A stretch of DNA of 64,000 bases from Flavobacterium sp. SH_e (GCF_025717045.1 NZ_JAOVZN010000003.1:248001-312000), one strand, 5' to 3'. Shown: positions 12,397-21,774, counted from the first letter of the stretch. Notes: generated from the sequence alone by a model not told the origin. Made by a program: numbers and translations.

Positions 12397-12705
12397 TTTT
12401 AATCTTTTCTAAACATGTAGAAACATAATAATTTGCATTGTCAGAAAAAGGTAGTTTCATTTATTAAAACACACATTGCGTTCAGTTGAATTTATGTGTG
12501 TTTTTTTATTTTTAAAATTATTCAATTTCATTATTTGCTTTAATGAAAATTTTCATTTACCAAAAGTTTTAGTTTCCTATAAGAAATAGAGAATCTTATA
12601 ACATAAAAACAGGCTCTTGTAACACCAAAATAAGCTCTTGTAACAAATTAAAATTTCTGAATTGTTTTCTAAAATACCTTCGTTATGAATTTAACCTAAA
12701 AGACT
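12397..12705. other. Intergenic region between Fsr and the PsiD-like gene
   Basis: The region contains the terminator at 12466-12504, then an AT-rich stretch. GCTCTTGTAACA occurs twice in near-tandem (about 12612-12623 and 12633-12644) just upstream of the decarboxylase gene; its meaning is unknown. There is no gene. Confidence 0.6.
12466..12504 (+). terminator. Rho-independent terminator after the Fsr gene
   Basis: The stem AAAACACACAT / ATGTGTGTTTT is perfect, has a 17-base loop and is followed by a T-run. Confidence 0.8.
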
Positions 12706-14076
12706 ATGGAAACAACAGAATTTATCAAAGCTAAACAATTATTGGGAGGCTGGTTACCACAAAGCCCACAAATTATTGAAGATTGGATTTTAAAAATCAA
12801 GAAATTAACTCAAAAAAATCCAACACCGCTCATTCCTGAAATTTCCGAATTTCAAAATCTGGTGTATTCAGATCCTGTTTTGTATGCAAATGTGCAGGGA
12901 ATGTTTGCAGAAGCATATTTTTTAAAACAACAGACTCCCTTAATTTGGGAACCAGAACCTATGACTTTTGAGGATTTCCTTGTTTTACTCAACGGAATCA
13001 TGCAAACTGCTCCAGAAGCTTACCAAACTGGTGCTCCTGGAAGTCAATCGCCTGCGGGTATGATTGGATTCCCTATTAATGCCCTTTTGGCCTGGCCAAT
13101 GGCTACCAATTTTGGTTATGATGTTTTTTCAAACGCTTTGGTCAATCAGCAATTAAAAAAAATATTAAACTACTGGTCAAATTTTTTGGTTACAGAAGAT
13201 TCTCGATATGTTTTGATAGAAAATGATCCTTCAGAAAACGTAATTGCGTGGTTAAGCGAGGTGGCACAGTCAGAAATGATGCAAGTTGCCCAAGGTGCAT
13301 TAGGTTTAGAACCAAATCCAATCCCACCAAATGCAACATTTTCTGATGTTTTCCAATCAGATCCTTCAGATACATATTATGGCTTTAAAAGCTGGGACGA
13401 TTTTTTCACAAGATTGTTTTGCCAAAATGTACGCCCTGTTACTGGGCCTAATGATGATTCGATTATTGTAAACGCCTGCGAATCGGCACCCTTACAAGTA
13501 GCATTTAATGCGTCATTGTCAGATCAATTTTGGTTAAAAGGGCAGCCTTATTCGTTAGAAAATATGATGAATTTTGATGAATTAGCTCCTCAATTTGATG
13601 GAGGAACAGTTTATCAGGCCTTTTTAAGTGCTTTGAGCTACCACCGTTGGCACAGTCCTGTAAACGGTACAATCGTCAAAACAGCTATTGTAAACGGTTC
13701 TTATTATTTAGAAAATCTATATCAAGGCTTCTATAATCCAGCAGGAGCCGATTCTAGTGCGCCCAACAATTCACAGCCCTTTTTAACAGCAGTTGCCACA
13801 AGAGCTGTTATATTTATTCAAGCAGATAATCCAGAAATTGGACTTATGTGTGTAATACCTGTGGGTATGGCAGAGGTTTCTAGCTGTCAAATAACAGTAA
13901 AAACCGGCGACGTTGTAAAAAAAGGTGACGAATTGGGTATGTTTCATTTTGGAGGCTCAACACACTGTCTGCTTTTTAGACCAGGTGTAAATTTAGAGTT
14001 CACCACTTACGAAACACCAGGTTTGGACGCTCCTAACAACATTCGTGTAAACACACAAATAGCTAAAGTGCTTTAA
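12706..14076 (+). CDS. PsiD-like phosphatidylserine-decarboxylase-family protein
   Basis: This protein is a pyruvoyl-dependent decarboxylase of the phosphatidylserine decarboxylase (PSD) superfamily, but with the extra N-terminal domain (about residues 30-175) found in PsiD-type L-tryptophan decarboxylases, not the membrane-anchored bacterial Psd. The middle carries YGFKSWDDFFTR, NACESAP and WLKGQPYSLE, which I recall as shared with the Psilocybe enzyme. The catalytic His lies in YHRWHSPVNGTI, and the self-cleavage site is GGST with Ser418 becoming the pyruvoyl group. No signal peptide or membrane helix is seen, so it is probably cytosolic. It stands alone between two terminators. The substrate may be an aromatic amino acid; this is inference from family resemblance. 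Confidence 0.8.
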   Translation: METTEFIKAKQLLGGWLPQSPQIIEDWILKIKKLTQKNPTPLIPEISEFQNLVYSDPVLYANVQGMFAEAYFLKQQTPLIWEPEPMTFEDFLVLLNGIMQTAPEAYQTGAPGSQSPAGMIGFPINALLAWPMATNFGYDVFSNALVNQQLKKILNYWSNFLVTEDSRYVLIENDPSENVIAWLSEVAQSEMMQVAQGALGLEPNPIPPNATFSDVFQSDPSDTYYGFKSWDDFFTRLFCQNVRPVTGPNDDSIIVNACESAPLQVAFNASLSDQFWLKGQPYSLENMMNFDELAPQFDGGTVYQAFLSALSYHRWHSPVNGTIVKTAIVNGSYYLENLYQGFYNPAGADSSAPNNSQPFLTAVATRAVIFIQADNPEIGLMCVIPVGMAEVSSCQITVKTGDVVKKGDELGMFHFGGSTHCLLFRPGVNLEFTTYETPGLDAPNNIRVNTQIAKVL

Positions 14077-14097
14077 AACGCATTTTATTTTCATAAT

Positions 14098-14140
14098 AAA
14101 ACACATAGTTTTCTAGATTGAAAAGCTATGTGTTTTTTTT
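14098..14140 (+). terminator. Terminator after the PsiD-like gene
   Basis: The stem AAAACACATAG / CTATGTGTTTT is followed by a long T-run. Its loop-proximal part extends with TTTTC/GAAAA. Confidence 0.85.
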
Positions 14141-14156
14141 ATATTTTTTTTTTTAA

Positions 14157-14250
14157 AACATAGCCCGTGGTTTCAACCACTGGAACACAAGATATATTTC
14201 GTTACGTTTATCAAAAAACGTTTCCTGCGGTTGAAACCACGGGCTATGTT
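14157..14250. repeat. Family C inverted repeat, copy 1
   Basis: The arms AACATAGCCCGTGGTTTCAA (continuing CCAC) and GGTTGAAACCACGGGCTATG (continuing TT) are reverse complements around an unrelated 48-base centre. The same arms occur at 21679-21774. It lies between converging gene ends. Confidence 0.85.
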
Positions 14251-14268
14251 TAAAATTCTTAGAATTTA

Positions 14269-15849
14269 TTAATTCCCATTAAAAACCAAATACAAAACCA
14301 AAATCACCAACCCCAACAAACCAAATAAAAGCTTCACCTTTTTACTAGTTTTAGGAATATCCGTTTCGTCAGAAACATTCACTTCTGGATTTCTATCGGT
14401 TAAAGAAATAATAACTGCACTAATCATTAAAACGGCAAAAATGTAAAACGAAATCAACAAAAAGTGAGGCCAAACGGGATATTTATCGGCTGGAAAAATC
14501 CATAAATATAAAACCCCAACAAACAAACTAAAAGCCGAACCCCAAGATAACGTTGCATTTACGGCTTTTTTAGTGGTACGTTTCCAGAAAACACTCAAAA
14601 GGAAGACAACAGATAAGGAAGGCGCAAGAAAACCTAAAACTGCCTGAAAAATATTGAATAAATTCTGCCCTTTAATATTGTCAATCGCAACGGCAATTAG
14701 AATCGCAAAAACACATCCAGCAGCAATTGTTAAACGGCCAATTTTAATCTGATCCTGAATCGTCGCCGTCGGGTTAATTTTCTTTACATAAATATCATTT
14801 GTGAAAACGGTACTTAAAGCATTTAACGACGAACCAATTGTTCCTACCAAAACCGCAATCATAACACAGATTACCAAACCATTCATTCCGCTTGGAAAAA
14901 GATTCGTAACCATTGTCATATAAGCCAAATCTGAATTGCTTCCTAATTCTGGATATAATGCATAACACAAAATTCCAGGAAGAATAAACAACGGCAAAGC
15001 CATAACTTTTAACCATCCAATAAAGTTCACACCCAGTTGTCCTTGTTCCAGATTTTTAGCTCCCAAAACACTCTGCACCATCGATTGATCGGTACAGAAA
15101 AAAGCAACTGCAGCTACAGGATAGCCTAACAAAATTGCTGGCCACGGATAATGCGCATCATCGGAAGGACGGACTAAATTCCAAAAGTTAGAAGGAGTTT
15201 TAGCAATTAAAACATCGATTCCGCCTAACTTTTGCAAACCTAAAAAGGAAAGCGTTAATGAAACCACAATCAGCAGAATCATTTGAAAAACATTCACTTT
15301 TGCAATCGCTTTTAATCCTCCCGCAAACGTAAAAATTCCAGAGAAAATCACTAAAACCGTAACGCTTTGCCACATCGGAATTCCCAAAATCTGACGTACT
15401 AAAACGCCTCCGCTAAATAATCCTAAAGACAGCCAGCTTACTAATATTTTTACTAACGCGTACCAAGCCAAGATGTTTTGTGTGCTATCGCCATAACGTT
15501 TCCCCATATATTCGGGCATTGTACTTACTTTGCTGGCGATATATCTTGGTGCAAAAACCATTGCCAAAAGCAGTAAAAATACAAATGCATACCATTCGAA
15601 ATTTCCGGCTACAATTCCCGTAGCGTAACCAATACTCGCAAAAGCCAATAATGACGAAGGTCCAACATTTGTTCCCCACATATTAAACCCGATACTGTAC
15701 CAATTTAAGGAGTTTCCGGCAAGAAAAAGAGTTTCGTTTTTCTTTCTCTGCTTCATACTCACCACATATCCAATGACTAATAAAGCCACCAGATAACCCG
15801 CAACAATGACAAAATCGAGTGTGGTTAATTTATCGTAGATACTGTTCAT
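14269..15849 (-). CDS. Sodium:solute symporter (SSS family)
   Basis: This 526-residue integral inner-membrane protein has about thirteen hydrophobic segments. The N-terminal signature FLAGNSLNWYSIGFNMWGTN and the following segment containing SSLLAFASIGYATGI are typical of SGLT-like SSS transporters in Bacteroidota sugar loci. It is expected to take up a monosaccharide or small glycoside with sodium. It overlaps the upstream Gfo/Idh gene by 4 bases (ATGA), so the two are translationally coupled. Its position downstream of an oxidoreductase and the beta-helix protein suggests it imports a sugar released by the locus; the identity is not decidable here. Confidence 0.9.
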   Translation of the reverse strand: MNSIYDKLTTLDFVIVAGYLVALLVIGYVVSMKQRKKNETLFLAGNSLNWYSIGFNMWGTNVGPSSLLAFASIGYATGIVAGNFEWYAFVFLLLLAMVFAPRYIASKVSTMPEYMGKRYGDSTQNILAWYALVKILVSWLSLGLFSGGVLVRQILGIPMWQSVTVLVIFSGIFTFAGGLKAIAKVNVFQMILLIVVSLTLSFLGLQKLGGIDVLIAKTPSNFWNLVRPSDDAHYPWPAILLGYPVAAVAFFCTDQSMVQSVLGAKNLEQGQLGVNFIGWLKVMALPLFILPGILCYALYPELGSNSDLAYMTMVTNLFPSGMNGLVICVMIAVLVGTIGSSLNALSTVFTNDIYVKKINPTATIQDQIKIGRLTIAAGCVFAILIAVAIDNIKGQNLFNIFQAVLGFLAPSLSVVFLLSVFWKRTTKKAVNATLSWGSAFSLFVGVLYLWIFPADKYPVWPHFLLISFYIFAVLMISAVIISLTDRNPEVNVSDETDIPKTSKKVKLLFGLLGLVILVLYLVFNGN

Positions 15850-16910
15850 AGTCCGTATTCGTTAAGAATATCGGCAATTTTAACCGGCATTCCAGTTTGC
15901 AAAGATTTATCCATTGCTTGCAATAAAGCCACAGTTCCTATTCCTTCTTCCATGTTTGGATAAGCTTCAAAACCTTGCTCAATGCTATCTACAAAATATT
16001 CTAAATAATTCTGATATTCTCCACCATGATGACTTTGTCCTTCAAAACGGAAATAATATTTAATCGTGCTGTCGCCCCAAGTAATTACTTTTTCTTCGCC
16101 AGTTTTGTCTGTAATCGCATAGCGTAATTCGTGATAATCGGCCTGACTTGCACCTTCTGTTGCTCTTAAAATTGTGCTCATTCCGCTGTCACGTTGCGCA
16201 GGCTGAGTCGGCGAAGTGTAAACACCACTTACACGAGCAATTCTTCCATCGGTTGCTTTAAAGATAAAGTGCATTGTATCTTCATTCTTTAAACCTGCAT
16301 TTTGTCCGTTACTGCTGATCATTCCGTAACCCATTACTTCCTGAATATTCGGCAAATACCATCTGATAAAATCTACAGGGTGACTTAAACCTCCGTAAAG
16401 CCATTTAAATGATTGTAATAATGACCATTCTTTCTTTAAAAACCATCTGTGATCGGCGTGGTATTGCGCTTCAATTGTTATCAAATCACCTATTAAACCT
16501 GCTTCGTAATCAGCTCTTTGTCTTTTGGCTGGTTCGAAGAAACGTGAACTTTGCCCAATGAAAACTTTTTTTCCTGTTGATTTACTTAGTTCTAATAATT
16601 CTTTTGCATCCGAAAGATCATCAATAAATGGTTTTGTACAAACAACGTGTTTTCCACTTAACAAAGCTTGTTTTACATGCTGTGCATGAAGATGATCTGG
16701 CGTATAAATCGCGATAATATCAATTGATGCATCGTTTAACAAATCATCGTAATTGGCTGTGTACGAATGAAAATCGAATTCTTTTGCGCGCTGTTTGCAC
16801 AATTCTTCGTTTCGGTCGCATATTTTAACGAGTTCTAGTTTTGAACTTTCTATTGCAGCCGACATTGTGCTTCGTCCTTCTCCAAGTCCTAGAATGGCTA
16901 TTTTTAACAT
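15846..16910 (-). CDS. Gfo/Idh/MocA-family oxidoreductase
   Basis: This is a cytosolic NAD(P)-dependent dehydrogenase family protein of 354 residues. The N-terminal Rossmann fold begins with IAILGLGEGRSTMSAA (glycine-rich loop), and the second conserved motif is CTKPFIDD near residues 92-99, where the usual EKP glutamate is replaced by threonine while the lysine is kept. The C-terminal domain contains SHPVDFIRWYLP, typical of the substrate-binding half. It overlaps the SSS transporter gene by 4 bases. Such proteins oxidise, epimerise or otherwise modify sugars and inositols. The specific reaction is unknown. Confidence 0.85.
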   Translation of the reverse strand: MLKIAILGLGEGRSTMSAAIESSKLELVKICDRNEELCKQRAKEFDFHSYTANYDDLLNDASIDIIAIYTPDHLHAQHVKQALLSGKHVVCTKPFIDDLSDAKELLELSKSTGKKVFIGQSSRFFEPAKRQRADYEAGLIGDLITIEAQYHADHRWFLKKEWSLLQSFKWLYGGLSHPVDFIRWYLPNIQEVMGYGMISSNGQNAGLKNEDTMHFIFKATDGRIARVSGVYTSPTQPAQRDSGMSTILRATEGASQADYHELRYAITDKTGEEKVITWGDSTIKYYFRFEGQSHHGGEYQNYLEYFVDSIEQGFEAYPNMEEGIGTVALLQAMDKSLQTGMPVKIADILNEYGL

Positions 16911-16920
16911 GGTTTATTAT

Positions 16921-17056
16921 TTTTGATTGTTGATTAACGATTTTTGATTGCTGATGTGAATACCATTCGTTAATTTATATTCTTATTTAAAATCTATTTT
17001 TTTGATTGTTGATGTAGAAAAATCTAAAATCAACAATCGTTAATCTTCATTCTTAA
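16921..17056. repeat. Inverted repeat of TTGATT/AATCAA words
   Basis: The left side reads TTTTTGATTGTTGATTAACG and the right side TCAACAATCGTTAATCTTC, in inverted orientation, with further ATTGTTGAT copies between. It fills the gap between the beta-helix stop and the Gfo/Idh start. It may form a hairpin in the transcript. Confidence 0.6.
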
Positions 17057-17058
17057 AT

Positions 17059-19557
17059 CTAAACTTTTTTTAAGAAAATCCAAGTTTCATCTGGTTTTGC
17101 GCCTTCAATTCCCGATTGGTATTTTTTCATTAAGGCGTTCCAATCGTCTACTCTCGGATTATTTTGAGTTGTTTTTGGGTTTAATTTATCCAGATTTTCA
17201 CCTTTTGGAATACTAATAACTAAGATCAATTGTCTTTCATTTTTGAAAACCTGCAATTGTTGGAAATCGGCATTACAGAAACCTTTCGCAACTTCTGGCC
17301 ATTTTTCGAATTGCGTTTTATGATACTCTACATATTCTTTTTGCAACTTTTCATCAGCAGGAAGATTCGCCGTTAAAACCACATTTTCCCAGTCTGATGC
17401 AGGTTTCGAATCTTTACATCTTTCGAAGTTTTGGAAATCATAAACTAAATCTTCATAGATTTTAATTTCTAAAGAAGGAAAAGCGCCTGCCAGTTTTCGT
17501 TTTGTTCTTTCGGGCTGATTCATTTTTCCGTAAATCACTAAATGATTTTTCCATTGGTACAATTCCTGACCAACGATTCTGAATCCTGTTAAAGTCGATT
17601 TGATTTTTTCGATATCAAAATCAGAACCTATCAATTCGATGGCATATGGCTTTGGCATTTCCTGCAATCCCCATTTTTCATCGATCACGACTTCTTTTTC
17701 TAAATCTTTGTAAGGAGCTCTGATTCCTGCAGCATCTTTAATTTTAGAACTTACATACGGATCGTTGTGTTCCCAGATATTTCCTTTTGGACCGTTATGG
17801 TTTTTCAGGATTTTCTTTTCGGCAATCCAGTTGTTTTTAATCGTAAAACCTTCGCTTCCTTCATCGGTATACAAATACAGCCATAAAAACGGATCGTGCG
17901 CATATGGACTGTTATACACTTTGTCGATATAGTTTTCTTCGATTCGACTTCCTGGCTGAGCCGAAAGCGTATAAATTCCAGCTACATCATGCAAATGTTT
18001 CGCATAATGATGAATTTTATTTCCTAGAATTTTATTGTTCTGCATCACGTTTGGCGTGTGTGTCCAACCCCAGCCCATTGCCATTCCAGAATAGGAAACA
18101 TCTGAAATTTCGTTATGCTCAATTGTAATATTTCGAACAAAACCAGCGCTAATTCCCAAAGTTCCCCAATCTTCATTGGTTACGTTTGTGATTAAATTAT
18201 CAGCAATTACTTCATTCGAACACATTTCTCTTTCGTCTTTTATGATTAAAGGCAAATGCGCTTCAAAAGCTTCTTCAGAAAAAATCCCAACGTTAATGGC
18301 ACTTCCGCCAATATCTTTAAATAAATTTCCTTTTACAGTATTGTGATTTGTTCCTTTATTTAAATCTAAACCAGTCGAAGCCAAATGCTCAAAACGACAA
18401 GATTCAAACTGAATATTATTCGCATAATTCACTTCAACCGCTGCACGAGGTCTTCCAACCCAAGCCTGATTTTCTAAATTCGCCTGATTTGGCGTTCCAG
18501 GAACTTTCAATTTATAAGCGTCTAACAAATATAACCCCGACTGCAACGGCACATGTCCTTGTTGTGAAGGACGAAGCCAGTTGCTGTACTGAAATGAAAT
18601 TCCTTTAAACTGAAAATGATTTACAGGAGAATCGATTGTTCCTTTTACTTCTAAAAGGTTTTCTAAAACAGGAGCGGTAACTTTTGCCGTATTAATCTCT
18701 TCGCCAGCTCTTGGAATGTAATAGATTTTAGCATTTTTTTTATCCAAATACCATTCGCCAGGTTCATTTAAAAGTGAAAAAGCATTGTTTAAGAAATAAG
18801 CTGAATTTCCGTTGTTTTTCGAAATCCACGGCGCTGGCCACGGATGCTCGCTTTGAATACGGCTTTCTGGTTCTTCAAACGAAAGTCTGGCGCTGTCTTT
18901 TTGAACTTCAATATTTTTAATTCTAAGATTCGCATTCGACCACCATTGTACGATAAACATTTCCATTCCAGGTTCGAACTTAACCGATTTATCTTTAAAC
19001 GGAATCCAACAAGTCTGTGATTCATGATCCCAAGACAAGATTCTTTCCATTGTGTTTCCAGCCGTATTTTTAGCTCTAACAGCCTTTTTATCGTTTACCC
19101 ATAATTGTCTGAAATCAATTAAAATTCCCGCTTTTGTAGGCGCATCTGCCACCCAAACCGAACCTTTTTTCAGTCCGTTTATAACAGTTGTCGATTTTTT
19201 CCAGTTTTTAATTTCGATTCCACCGCTTATAATTGGTTTTGCATTTGCATCGGCTTCAATTGTTGTTGGGCTGTCCGCAGTTCCTGAATCTTCAGGTCTA
19301 ACAAATAAAGGTTCGTTTAGATAATACGTTCCGTTCATTACTATAATTCGGATTCCGTCTTTTATGGATGGATCTTTTAATCGGCGAAGTTCTCTGGCTT
19401 TTCGCATTGCCATATGAACCGTTGCCAGCGGACTAGATTTTGTCCCGAGGTTCGAATCTTTTCCTGATGGCGAAACCCAGATTTCAGCTCCACTTGCCGA
19501 AATTGTGAATACCAGCAAAAAAACGACCAGTAATTTGTTGAAAGGAATTAAACGCAT
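17059..19557 (-). CDS. Secreted beta-helix protein with mutarotase-like C-terminus
   Basis: The signal peptide ends near residue 24 (TISASGAE). Residues 25-600 form a right-handed parallel beta-helix of the kind seen in carbohydrate-active enzymes; the start IWVSPSGKDSNLGTKSSPLA and the RPEDSGTADSP segment resemble GH141-type proteins (alpha-L-fucosidase/xylanase), an assignment I hold only moderately. Residues 638-832 are not helix: the last about 95 residues contain EYVEYHK (His746) and KWPEV (753-756) and end DETWIFLKK, resembling L-rhamnose mutarotase (DUF718/RhaM). The first half of that tail may be a second ferredoxin-like unit. At 832 residues it is longer than a simple GH141 domain. 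It precedes the Gfo/Idh and SSS genes on the same strand, and a 17-base element upstream is shared with the operon at 25902. Confidence 0.7.
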   Translation of the reverse strand: MRLIPFNKLLVVFLLVFTISASGAEIWVSPSGKDSNLGTKSSPLATVHMAMRKARELRRLKDPSIKDGIRIIVMNGTYYLNEPLFVRPEDSGTADSPTTIEADANAKPIISGGIEIKNWKKSTTVINGLKKGSVWVADAPTKAGILIDFRQLWVNDKKAVRAKNTAGNTMERILSWDHESQTCWIPFKDKSVKFEPGMEMFIVQWWSNANLRIKNIEVQKDSARLSFEEPESRIQSEHPWPAPWISKNNGNSAYFLNNAFSLLNEPGEWYLDKKNAKIYYIPRAGEEINTAKVTAPVLENLLEVKGTIDSPVNHFQFKGISFQYSNWLRPSQQGHVPLQSGLYLLDAYKLKVPGTPNQANLENQAWVGRPRAAVEVNYANNIQFESCRFEHLASTGLDLNKGTNHNTVKGNLFKDIGGSAINVGIFSEEAFEAHLPLIIKDEREMCSNEVIADNLITNVTNEDWGTLGISAGFVRNITIEHNEISDVSYSGMAMGWGWTHTPNVMQNNKILGNKIHHYAKHLHDVAGIYTLSAQPGSRIEENYIDKVYNSPYAHDPFLWLYLYTDEGSEGFTIKNNWIAEKKILKNHNGPKGNIWEHNDPYVSSKIKDAAGIRAPYKDLEKEVVIDEKWGLQEMPKPYAIELIGSDFDIEKIKSTLTGFRIVGQELYQWKNHLVIYGKMNQPERTKRKLAGAFPSLEIKIYEDLVYDFQNFERCKDSKPASDWENVVLTANLPADEKLQKEYVEYHKTQFEKWPEVAKGFCNADFQQLQVFKNERQLILVISIPKGENLDKLNPKTTQNNPRVDDWNALMKKYQSGIEGAKPDETWIFLKKV

Positions 19558-19613
19558 TATTTATAGTATTGATTTTTTTCTTCAGCTAAAATTACGAGGC
19601 ATTTATTTAAAGC

Positions 19614-19630
19614 GCTATAATTTTTACAAA
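19614..19630 (-). promoter_or_regulatory. 17-base element shared with the operon at 25902
   Basis: The minus-strand sequence TTTGTAAAAATTATAGC is identical to plus-strand 25745-25761. It lies 57 bases upstream of the beta-helix start. The identity is exact in the sequence; a regulatory role is inferred. Confidence 0.5.
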
Positions 19631-19846
19631 TAATTGTATTTTTAACACTTTTACCAAATAACAGGTACAATTTAAAAGAATATAAAATTACGTGCATCCT
19701 GTACCCTCCTGTAATATTGGCTTCAAGACATTCATTTCGAAAATTCGGCTTTTAATTATCTTCTAATTTCCCAATTAAAAAAAGTTAAATTCATAAAAAA
19801 TCTGTTATAAACTCACTAAAACTGTCATTTCATATTATTTTTTTAA

Positions 19847-19868
19847 TAGATTTGTGTAATCGATTACA
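19847..19868 (+). promoter_or_regulatory. TAnnTTTG promoter element abutting a LacI-type operator
   Basis: TAGATTTG (19847-19854) fits the Bacteroidota -7 consensus TAnnTTTG, although no good -33 TTG is spaced correctly. It is directly followed by the perfect 14-base palindrome TGTAATCGATTACA (19855-19868), whose central CG and half-sites are typical of LacI/GalR-family operators. A repressor bound there would block the GH28 promoter. The bases AATCGATTACATTA recur at 25869-25882. Confidence 0.65.
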
Positions 19869-19988
19869 TTAAATATTTCAAATTAAAAAACTGTAATTTT
19901 ATTTATTGAATAAAAATTCACAGAATAAAAAAGGATTTAATAGTAAATCGATTTCCCTGAAAGACTTTTAACTATAATACGAATAAGA

Positions 19989-21665
19989 ATGAAAACTAAC
20001 CGAATTAACCTTTTATGTATAGCTCTCGCCTCTCTTGCTTTGAGTTTCAATACTGTTTTGGCACAAAAATCTGTAGACACGTATAAAAACATTGAATTTA
20101 AAATGGCTGAAGTACAAGAACCTGTCATTCCGAATTACAGTGTAAATTTAAAAGACTTTGGAGCGGTAAATGGCGGTTATGCTTTAAATACAAAAGCTTT
20201 TGCGGATGCGATTGAATTTCTTTCTAGACAAGGCGGTGGAAAACTAATTATTCCACCTGGAATCTGGTTGACTGGTCCAATCATTCTAAAAAGCAATATA
20301 GAACTGCATGCTCAAACTGGCGCTTTGATTAAATTCTCTACTGACAAATCTTTATATCCAATTATAGAAACCAGCTTCGAAGGTTTAAACACTTGGCGTT
20401 GCATCTCTCCTATTTATGGAAAAAACTTAGAGAATATCGCTTTTACTGGAAATGGCGTTTGGGACGGTTCTGGCGAAGCTTGGCGACAAGTTAAAAAGAG
20501 CAAACTGACAGACGAGCAATGGAAAAAATTTGTCGCTTCTGGCGGTGTTTTAAACGAAAAAAAGGACAGCTGGTATCCTTCTGAACAATATTTAAAAGGT
20601 GCTAAAGGAGCAGATCAGAACATTCGTCTTGACTTGAAAACGAAAGAAGATTTTGAAGCGATTCATGATTTTCTACGTCCTGTTTTGGTCAGCATTCAAA
20701 ATAGTAAACGAGTAATGTTTGACGGGCCTGTTTTCCAAAATTCTCCTGCGTGGAATATTCATCCTTTATTGATTGAAGATTTAATTGTTCGAAACATAAC
20801 CGTTAGAAATCCGTGGTTTTCTCAAAATGGTGACGGACTTGATGTGGAATCTTGTAAAAATGTAGTAATTGAAAATTCAAGTTTTGATGTAGGTGACGAT
20901 GCCATCTGTATTAAATCGGGTAAAGATAAAGACGGACGCGACAGAGGTGTTCCTTGCGAGAATATCATTGTAAAAAATAATATTGTTTATCACGGTCACG
21001 GCGGTGTTACGGTTGGAAGTGAAATGTCTGGAGGCGTAAAAAACCTGCATGTTTCCAACTGTACTTTTATGGGAACTGATGTTGGTCTTCGTTTTAAAAG
21101 TACTCGCGGACGCGGCGGTGTCGTAGAAAACATTTATATCTCAGATGTTTTTATGACTGATATTCCATCACAAGCAATTTCTTTCGATTTGTATTATGGT
21201 GGTAAATCTATTGCTGAGACTTTAGCAGAAGGTGGAAATACAGTTAGCACAAAAGCAATTCCTGTAAACGAAGAAACACCTCAGTTTAAAAATATTGTGA
21301 TCAAAAATATTACGATTAAAGGTGCTCAGCAAGCGGTATTTTTACAAGGTCTTCCTGAAATGAATTTAGAAAACATTGAAATCACAAACTTGATTGCTAA
21401 AGCACAAAAAGGATTTTCTATTATTGACGCTAACGGAATTAAAATCAGCAACGCACAATTGGATATTGAAGCTAAAAATGCTTTCGAAATTTATAATACT
21501 AAAAACCTTTCGCTGAAAAATATCGAGTTTAATCCTTCTTCATCAAATGCGATTACAATTAATGGTGAAGCGAGCAAGAATATTGATTTGAGTGGTTCTT
21601 CTGCCAATTTTTCGAAGACTACGACTATTGATAAAAATGTGCCTAAGAAAGCGGTTAAATTCTAG
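19989..21665 (+). CDS. GH28 polygalacturonase-type glycoside hydrolase, secreted
   Basis: The signal peptide ends at about residue 25 (FNTVLAQ). A right-handed beta-helix follows, with GH28 catalytic motifs in order: NGDGLD (280-285, general acid/base Asp282), GDDAICIKSG (302-311, Asp303/304), YHGHGG (334-339) and RFKSTRGRGG (368-377, replacing the usual RIK). These enzymes hydrolyse galacturonan backbones or related linkages such as rhamnogalacturonan and xylogalacturonan; the DFGAVNGG N-terminal start is common in family exo-enzymes. The length of 558 is a little above average. It is monocistronic, preceded by a LacI-type operator and followed by a terminator shared with the converging lactonase operon. 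Confidence 0.9.
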   Translation: MKTNRINLLCIALASLALSFNTVLAQKSVDTYKNIEFKMAEVQEPVIPNYSVNLKDFGAVNGGYALNTKAFADAIEFLSRQGGGKLIIPPGIWLTGPIILKSNIELHAQTGALIKFSTDKSLYPIIETSFEGLNTWRCISPIYGKNLENIAFTGNGVWDGSGEAWRQVKKSKLTDEQWKKFVASGGVLNEKKDSWYPSEQYLKGAKGADQNIRLDLKTKEDFEAIHDFLRPVLVSIQNSKRVMFDGPVFQNSPAWNIHPLLIEDLIVRNITVRNPWFSQNGDGLDVESCKNVVIENSSFDVGDDAICIKSGKDKDGRDRGVPCENIIVKNNIVYHGHGGVTVGSEMSGGVKNLHVSNCTFMGTDVGLRFKSTRGRGGVVENIYISDVFMTDIPSQAISFDLYYGGKSIAETLAEGGNTVSTKAIPVNEETPQFKNIVIKNITIKGAQQAVFLQGLPEMNLENIEITNLIAKAQKGFSIIDANGIKISNAQLDIEAKNAFEIYNTKNLSLKNIEFNPSSSNAITINGEASKNIDLSGSSANFSKTTTIDKNVPKKAVKF

Positions 21666-21678
21666 AACCAATTTTCAC

Positions 21679-21774
21679 ACATAGCCCGTGGTTTCAACCA
21701 CGGGAACGCAATATTGTCACGTCTCGTTTTGCGTTGCTCACATTGTGTCCCGTGGTTGAAACCGCGGGCTATAT
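21679..21774. repeat. Family C inverted repeat, copy 2
   Basis: The arms start ACATAGCCCGTGGTTTCAAC and end GGTTGAAACCGCGGGCTATA, nearly matching the copy at 14157-14250, with a different centre. It lies directly after the GH28 stop. Confidence 0.85.

Larger units (their letters stand above)
19558..19988. other. Divergent intergenic region (beta-helix gene / GH28)
   Basis: The region holds promoters for both flanking genes. It contains the 17-base shared element (19614-19630, minus orientation), a -7-like element (19847-19854) and the palindromic operator (19855-19868). No gene is seen. Confidence 0.75.
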
